Below are positions 59,111 to 64,000 of a DNA stretch of 64,000 nucleotides, piece after piece (within the stretch, counting starts at the first letter, position 1; every line of letters begins with the position of its first letter). The notes beneath the pieces are model-generated. The model worked only from the letters and a program-made list of their open reading frames with translations, did no database searches and had not been told where the DNA came from. The DNA is from an uncultured Bacteroidales bacterium (GTDB taxonomy: Bacteria; Bacteroidota; Bacteroidia; Bacteroidales; UBA932). The position numbers were made by a program, and so were the translations under genes. The stretch spans positions 1 to 64,000 of the forward strand of contig ONKE01000013.1 of the NCBI GenBank assembly GCA_900318355.1, given 5' to 3'.

Positions 59111-62100
59111 CTTCGTCTTCATCTCGCCGGATGCTCATTCGCAGCCGGTCTTCGTTCTGTATAGCCCTAAGCCGGGCCGCCTCTTCTTCCTGCCTTCGCT
59201 CCTTGGACCTGAACATCGCGCGGAAGAACTCGCTGAAAGTGTTGAATTCCCGCTGGTAGGAAAGGCCTATGCCGTTGCGCTGGGTGTTGTCGAGGTAGCT
59301 CGTGAACTGGTCGGCCGAGTGGGAGAACAGTTTCAGTCGCAGGGCTCCGCTCTTGTCCAGCTTAACTTCAATGTCCAGGTCGCCGACCACTTCCGAGGAG
59401 TAGTTGCCGGACTCGTAGGAACGGTTGCCTATGGTGCCGTTGACCACGACCCTGTTGTTGAACAGCTCGGTGGATACGGCAAGGTCGTAGATGCTCCGCC
59501 CGCTCTCGTTGGTCTGGTAGTCCATACCGATGTCGAGCGGGATGTCGAACTTCTTGAATATCTGGTTGATCTGGCTCGACATCATTTCCGAGACGGTGGT
59601 GTTGAGGAGGTTGGTGTTGTTGACGATGCCGCTCTGCTCGTCGGGGAGGAAGCTGCCGGAGATAAGCAGGCTCAGGAACTGTTTCTGCACCTTGTCGGTG
59701 GTGTTGAGCGCATTTTCCACCTGGTTTTGCGTGGAAGGGTCGAGGTCGGGGATGTTGATGTCGAAGGAGACCCTGGGGTTGCGCAGCTTGTCGGAAATGT
59801 TGATTATGCAGTCGACGTTGCGCCTGGAGATGGTGGTGGTGTCGGAGATGAGCGTGCCGATAGCCGCCTTGGTGCGGTAGACGGCCTTGATGTCGAGGTC
59901 GCTTTCCATCACGTCGCCGGAGAAGCGTATGCCGCTGCCGTCCTGGATGGCGAAGTCCTTGCGGGCGATGCCGAGCGCCTCGAAATGGTAGTTGCCGCTG
60001 GAAATGTTGTAGTTGCCGCCGATGCTCCAGTCGCCCGGGGTGACGTCCAGCTCGATGCGGCCGCTACCACGTCCGGTGAGGATGTTGCCGGTGGATTTGT
60101 CTATCTCGATGAGCGCCTGGGTGCCCTGGTCGACGTCTATGGCGACGTGGACGCCCAGCTGGCTGCTCGAGCTTTCCTCCTTGATGAGGTTGCCCATCAT
60201 CTCTTCGTAGGGGTCGATTTCGGGAGCGGTCTCCGGCTCCACGAAGGTTAGAAGGTCGGAGGACGAGGAGACGGCGGAACGCAGGGGAAGATGGAATTCG
60301 CCCTGCTTGGCGGTCGCGGCCATTACATTGAGCTTGATGGCGTTGAGGGGGCCTGTGACGTCGACACGTCCTGTGGCGAAGGCGTTGCCGTAGAACAACT
60401 GACCGTCCTTTTCGGAGAGGTTGTAGGCCTCCATGTCGCGGAAATGGATATGGGTGTCGAAACTCATGTCCTTGAAGTGGTTCCAGCCCAGGGAGCCGGT
60501 TACGGTGCCTTTTTCTCCGAAACGGTCGCTGATCGCGATGTTGTCGAAGCGCACGCCGTCGTTGCCTATCGTCACGGGGCCGTCGACATTGTAGGCCACG
60601 TTGGTGAATGCGACCCGCAGGAGGCCGTTTTCTATCCTCAGCCTGTTGCTGGCGATGTCCAGGGCGTCCATAGGGCCCTTGATCGTGATGTCGCCGGAGG
60701 CAGTGCCCGCCATTTCGCTGAATACGCTTTCAAGGGCGGGGGCGGCGTAGCCGAGGTTGAATCCGCGCAGGCGCGCCGAGGCGTCCAGGGTCTTGGACTT
60801 GGGCACGAACAGGCCCGAGAGCAGGAACGTCTGCTGGGCGTCGAGGCGGTTGGAGAAGTCGAAGTTGAATCCGTGGCCGTCTTCGTTCCAGGAACTGCGC
60901 AGCAGCAGTGTGCCCACCGGGTGGCCGGCGATTGCAGCGTCTTCAACCGAGAGGCCTGCACCCAGGTCGATGCGGTCTGCCAGAGGGGAAGTCAGGACGG
61001 CCCTGCCGGTCGCACGGCCCTGGAAATCGTAGTCTCCGCCTATGAGGGAGTTGATTATCCCTATGTCGAAGTTCTTGAGGTTCAGGGCAATGGCTTCCTT
61101 GTTCTGGGGCGAGTAGTCGCCGTCGATGAGGATGGACTGGTCGTCGCTCGCAAGGCGCAGGCTGTCAACGGAAACGCGACCGTCCGAAACGGCCAGTCCG
61201 GCCGGGAAGATGGACCAGGCGTCGCCGTTGAAATAGAGGTTGGACGATAGGATGTCGGCGTCCATGGCGAGCTTGCCGTTTTCGCCGCGCGCCAGGCCGC
61301 CGGTCAGGAACAACTCTCCGCGATTGGCCGCTTCGGTGTTGTTGTCGAAGGAATAGCCGAGGCCGAGACGGTTGTTCTGGGCATAGACGAGGAGGCGGTT
61401 GGTAAGGGTCTGGATGGGCGAAATGTTCATCTGGTCGCTGTCCAGCTCGCCGGTAAGGCTGCCGTCGGCGTTGCTCAGGCTCAGGTTCAGGCCCTTGAGG
61501 TATTTGTCCTTGATGGCGATGCGCTTGGATTTGACGCGGCCCTTGAGCAGGCCTTCTTCGCTGACGGAGAGCCTCAGGGATGTGCTGTCGGCAAGGTAGA
61601 GGCCCGGGATGAAGAAGGAGGTTATGTCCCTGGTGTCGTGGGTCAGCAGGGAAAGGTTGTAGCGGCTGCCGTCGTGTTCGCCCTTAGGCTCGCCGAAGAC
61701 GGCCGGAAGTTCCTTCCTCACCGTCAGGTCCTGCAGGTCGGAGATGAATCCGGTTATGAATTTGCTGCCCGTGTAGCGGCCTTCCAGGAACGATGACTCC
61801 AGCCGGATGTTGCTCCTGTCGTTGGTGATGCTGGAGGAAATGCCGATGTCGCCGATGTCGTGGACGCCGCGGGAGTCTTCGAGGCGCAGGCTGCCTACCG
61901 TGACGTCGCCGGTGATCTCATCGTCTTCGGACCTGCGGAAATTGGCCCTTGTCTGGAACTGTATGCGGGAAGTGCCGCGGGGATCGAGTTTGAGGGCGTG
62001 GAGGTCGGCGTGGCCGAGATTGGCGTAGAACTGGTAGACGGAGTTGCGGGTCTTCCTGGAGAGGCTGAAAAGACCCTGGAACAGGAAGTTGAGGTTGGGG

Positions 62101-63620
62101 TCGGAGCAGACGAGACGGCCGTCGAAGGCGTCGCCGGAATAGGAACCGGTGGCGGCAATGCCCGTGTAGTCGTAGGAGAGGGCGTTGAGTCGGTCGACGA
62201 AGAGGGAGTCGAGCCGCAGCGTCGGACCGCCGTCGGCGAGCGTGGCTTCAAGGTTGGCACGCATTGTCACGGGGCCGAGCTGCTTGATGTCGGCGATCTT
62301 GCCGGCGTCAAGGTCGTCGGTGCTGATTGAACCGCCGATGACAAGGGGCCTTGCGTTGTCGACCATGTCGCGGAGGAGGAGGTCGGCGCGAAGGTCGCCC
62401 ACGGCCGAGCGGGCGTCTCCCGTTACGGCAAGACGGTTGAGAGTGCCCTTGACCGTGCCGTCGAAATGGAAAGTCTCTCCGCGGGCGAATTTTTCGAGGG
62501 GAAGATTGACCGTCGGGACGATCCCGCGGATGAAGTCGGACAGCTGCGCGAGGGTGAATTCGGAGTCTTTCAGGGTGGCGTCCATCACCATGGAATAGGC
62601 GTCAGGAAGGCCTGTGAGGCTGCCGCTGACCGTGCCCTTGAATCCGCTGTTCTTTTCGCTAATCTGGATCTTGCTCAGGTTCAGGTCGGCTACCGGACCG
62701 TGGACGGAGCCCTGGACCGAGGCCTTGAGATTCATTTTCTGCAGGGCGGAGGCGAAGAAGCCCAGGCTCGTGAAGTCGAGGCTCGAGGGGCGGATGTTGC
62801 CGTCGAGGGTGACGTCTTCGATGAAATCGCCGAAGCCTTCACCTATCTTGTAGCTCATCTGCAGCAGGGGAATGTCGAGGTCGGACCATTTGTCGACGAT
62901 GCGGAGGTTTTCGATGCGGGTTACGCCGTCGCCCGCGCTGACGCTGCCGCTGACGTTGCGCGCAACGTAGCCGCTCTTTTCCCTGAACGAGACTTCGTCG
63001 GCTATGCCCGTCATGACATGGCCTCGCATGGCCAGCTTGCGTCCCCTGACGCGGATGTCCCTGATGTCGAGGTCGCCCCAGTTTATGGAGCCTTTCTGCG
63101 AGGGGCTGGGGGAGGTGTAGCTGAGCATCCTGAAACGCATGCCGTCGACGCTCACGCGGCTTATGTCGAACAGTTTGGCGTCGGAGGGCTCGTAGGGCTT
63201 GTAGACGAGGTGGAAGATGCGCTGGATGTTGGTCGTGGGGCCGGGCTCTATCGTGAGGGCCATGTTGGCGTCGCTTACCCGGACCTCGCGGAAATGGATG
63301 CCCTCGCCACGGAGCAGGCCCATCACCGAGAACGTGGCCGACACCGTGTTGGCGCTGAAGAATGTGTCGACAGGGGCGGTCTGGTCGTAGGGATGGGCGT
63401 CCAGGACGGTGATGCCATGGATTACCGCGGCGTCGAAAAGGCGCAGGTGGATGCGCTCGACGCGTATGTCGGCGTCGAACTTTCCGGCGAGCATCTGGGT
63501 GGCTTTTTTCGCAAGCGCGGTCTGCACTCCTCTGGTTTGCAGCGCAATGGCTGCACCGAAGAGCAGGAGCACGAGCAGGACGCCTGTCCAGGCCACTATT
63601 TTGAGAATCTTTCTCAGCAT
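59097..63620 (-). CDS. TamB/DUF490 translocation and assembly protein
   Basis: A 1507-residue AsmA/TamB-type protein: one membrane anchor at about 7-27, then a long beta-rich periplasmic body that in this family forms a groove bridging the inner and outer membranes for lipid or outer-membrane-protein transport, and a C-terminal TamB domain from about 1130 (GRGSGRIELDVTPGDWSIGG, SGNYHFEALGIARKDFAIQD). The last 45 residues are a charged Arg/Glu-rich tail. The frame opens at 63656, but the -7 box at 63650-63643 requires a later start; ATG 63620 gives MLRKILKIVAW. It heads the minus-strand run down to 56194. Confidence 0.9.
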   Translation of the reverse strand: MLRKILKIVAWTGVLLVLLLFGAAIALQTRGVQTALAKKATQMLAGKFDADIRVERIHLRLFDAAVIHGITVLDAHPYDQTAPVDTFFSANTVSATFSVMGLLRGEGIHFREVRVSDANMALTIEPGPTTNIQRIFHLVYKPYEPSDAKLFDISRVSVDGMRFRMLSYTSPSPSQKGSINWGDLDIRDIRVRGRKLAMRGHVMTGIADEVSFREKSGYVARNVSGSVSAGDGVTRIENLRIVDKWSDLDIPLLQMSYKIGEGFGDFIEDVTLDGNIRPSSLDFTSLGFFASALQKMNLKASVQGSVHGPVADLNLSKIQISEKNSGFKGTVSGSLTGLPDAYSMVMDATLKDSEFTLAQLSDFIRGIVPTVNLPLEKFARGETFHFDGTVKGTLNRLAVTGDARSAVGDLRADLLLRDMVDNARPLVIGGSISTDDLDAGKIADIKQLGPVTMRANLEATLADGGPTLRLDSLFVDRLNALSYDYTGIAATGSYSGDAFDGRLVCSDPNLNFLFQGLFSLSRKTRNSVYQFYANLGHADLHALKLDPRGTSRIQFQTRANFRRSEDDEITGDVTVGSLRLEDSRGVHDIGDIGISSSITNDRSNIRLESSFLEGRYTGSKFITGFISDLQDLTVRKELPAVFGEPKGEHDGSRYNLSLLTHDTRDITSFFIPGLYLADSTSLRLSVSEEGLLKGRVKSKRIAIKDKYLKGLNLSLSNADGSLTGELDSDQMNISPIQTLTNRLLVYAQNNRLGLGYSFDNNTEAANRGELFLTGGLARGENGKLAMDADILSSNLYFNGDAWSIFPAGLAVSDGRVSVDSLRLASDDQSILIDGDYSPQNKEAIALNLKNFDIGIINSLIGGDYDFQGRATGRAVLTSPLADRIDLGAGLSVEDAAIAGHPVGTLLLRSSWNEDGHGFNFDFSNRLDAQQTFLLSGLFVPKSKTLDASARLRGFNLGYAAPALESVFSEMAGTASGDITIKGPMDALDIASNRLRIENGLLRVAFTNVAYNVDGPVTIGNDGVRFDNIAISDRFGEKGTVTGSLGWNHFKDMSFDTHIHFRDMEAYNLSEKDGQLFYGNAFATGRVDVTGPLNAIKLNVMAATAKQGEFHLPLRSAVSSSSDLLTFVEPETAPEIDPYEEMMGNLIKEESSSSQLGVHVAIDVDQGTQALIEIDKSTGNILTGRGSGRIELDVTPGDWSIGGNYNISSGNYHFEALGIARKDFAIQDGSGIRFSGDVMESDLDIKAVYRTKAAIGTLISDTTTISRRNVDCIINISDKLRNPRVSFDINIPDLDPSTQNQVENALNTTDKVQKQFLSLLISGSFLPDEQSGIVNNTNLLNTTVSEMMSSQINQIFKKFDIPLDIGMDYQTNESGRSIYDLAVSTELFNNRVVVNGTIGNRSYESGNYSSEVVGDLDIEVKLDKSGALRLKLFSHSADQFTSYLDNTQRNGIGLSYQREFNTFSEFFRAMFRSKERRQEEEAARLRAIQNEDRLRMSIRRDEDEDELR

Positions 63621-63642
63621 GCCGCGAAATACATGTAATTTA

Positions 63643-63650
63643 CAAAAATA
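63643..63650 (-). promoter_or_regulatory. -7 box of the TamB-like gene
   Basis: On the minus strand this reads TATTTTTG, matching TAnnTTTG, with a leader of about 20 nt to the ATG at 63620. The -33 region is not recognisable. It helps rule out the longer start at 63656. Confidence 0.55.
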
Positions 63651-63659
63651 GCACATTAT

Positions 63660-63692
63660 TTTGAAAAAAGCCGTGTTTAATTCGTATCTTTG
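63660..63692 (+). promoter_or_regulatory. Promoter of tsaD
   Basis: TTTG (63660-63663), a 21-bp spacer, and TATCTTTG (63685-63692) match the Bacteroidota promoter with slightly wide spacing. The leader to the ATG at 63714 is about 15-20 nt. It lies back to back with the TamB-like gene promoter. Confidence 0.65.
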
Positions 63693-63713
63693 CCCGTGAA
63701 TTTGCAGCGTTCT

Positions 63714-64000
63714 ATGTCAAAAGTCATCCTCGGAATCGAATCCTCCTGCGACGACACCTCGGCGGCGGTAATCCGCGACAGGGTCCTCCTGTCTAACGTA
63801 ATCGCCAGCCAGCAGGTCCACAAGGACTATGGCGGAGTTGTGCCGGAGCTGGCCTCAAGGGCCCATGAGCAGAATATCGTGCCGGTCGTGAGCCGTGCGC
63901 TCGACCTTGCAGGCATCAGTGCGGAAGATTTGGACGCCATAGCTTTCACCCGCGGTCCGGGCCTTCTGGGCTCGCTCCTTGTCGGGACATCCTTCGCAAA
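63714..64000 (+). CDS. tsaD: tRNA t6A threonylcarbamoyltransferase TsaD (partial)
   Basis: The first 95 codons of TsaD, which transfers the threonylcarbamoyl group to A37 of ANN-decoding tRNAs together with TsaB and TsaE. The start is diagnostic: [15 protein letters not shown], then [14 protein letters not shown] (the metal-binding H of the HxxxH motif region) and [11 protein letters not shown]. The gene runs off the right edge. The modification it makes is the substrate of MtaB encoded at 57144-58406. Confidence 0.95.
   Translation, partial: MSKVILGIESSCDDTSAAVIRDRVLLSNVIASQQVHKDYGGVVPELASRAHEQNIVPVVSRALDLAGISAEDLDAIAFTRGPGLLGSLLVGTSFA

Overview
The window is a GC-rich, gene-dense stretch of a Bacteroidales-type genome (phylum Bacteroidota; family not decidable by eye, Rikenellaceae-like organisms are one possibility). 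The evidence is a SusC/SusD pair with an ECF sigma/FecR pair, lipoproteins of Bacteroidota type, an rnfBCDGEA operon headed by rseC, and recurrent TAnnTTTG promoter boxes, the Bacteroidota -7 motif, in place of -10/-35 boxes. Genes overlap by 1-17 bp at many junctions. No tRNA, rRNA, CRISPR array or complete insertion sequence was seen, and no stretch above 300 bases lacks a gene.

Layout. (1) 1-5914, minus strand: a possible mobile-element edge, then alaS, an in-frame fusion of an LptF/LptG-type permease with methionyl-tRNA formyltransferase, and thiN. (2) 6043-18282, plus strand: two M23 peptidases, a MerR regulator, a Nif3-like protein, a coiled-coil zinc-ribbon protein, dnaB, a DUF3108 protein, rseC, rnfBCDGEA and a small outer-membrane protein, closed by a large palindromic element. 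(3) 18542-30210: ruvC, an orphan TonB-receptor-like barrel, then a tight operon of acyl-ACP thioesterase, AspT-type transporter, NUDIX, two-domain glycosyltransferase, a GalT/HIT-like plus SpoIID fusion, and an AmpG-like permease; the last genes look like cell-wall turnover. (4) 30369-40044: a self-regulated glycan-uptake locus (ECF sigma, FecR, STN-SusC, SusD, Ig-like lipoprotein, GxGYxYP lipoprotein). Its end runs into a decayed fragment of a second AmpG-like gene.

(5) 40282-50255 is the most unusual part. One unbroken run of ten genes starts with a STAS protein, a (p)ppGpp-synthetase-like protein, a separate MESH1-type alarmone hydrolase, an APH-fold kinase, and a membrane receptor joining a Cache sensor, a SpoIIE/PP2C phosphatase and an RsbW-like ATPase. 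It continues without a gap into five heterodisulfide-reductase-like genes, the last a membrane HdrE/HdrD fusion. This couples partner switching, alarmone metabolism and a putative quinone-linked redox complex in one transcription unit. (6) 50268-54253: a lipoprotein serpin, a NamZ-type N-acetylmuramidase and a Ser-rich repeat protein. (7) 54250-64000: murI and prfB diverge from a 49-bp promoter region, followed on the minus strand by a TamB-like protein, an RsmI-like methyltransferase, MtaB and a PhnP-like hydrolase; tsaD starts at the right edge. Both convergent junctions of the window share an interlocked stop-codon tetranucleotide.
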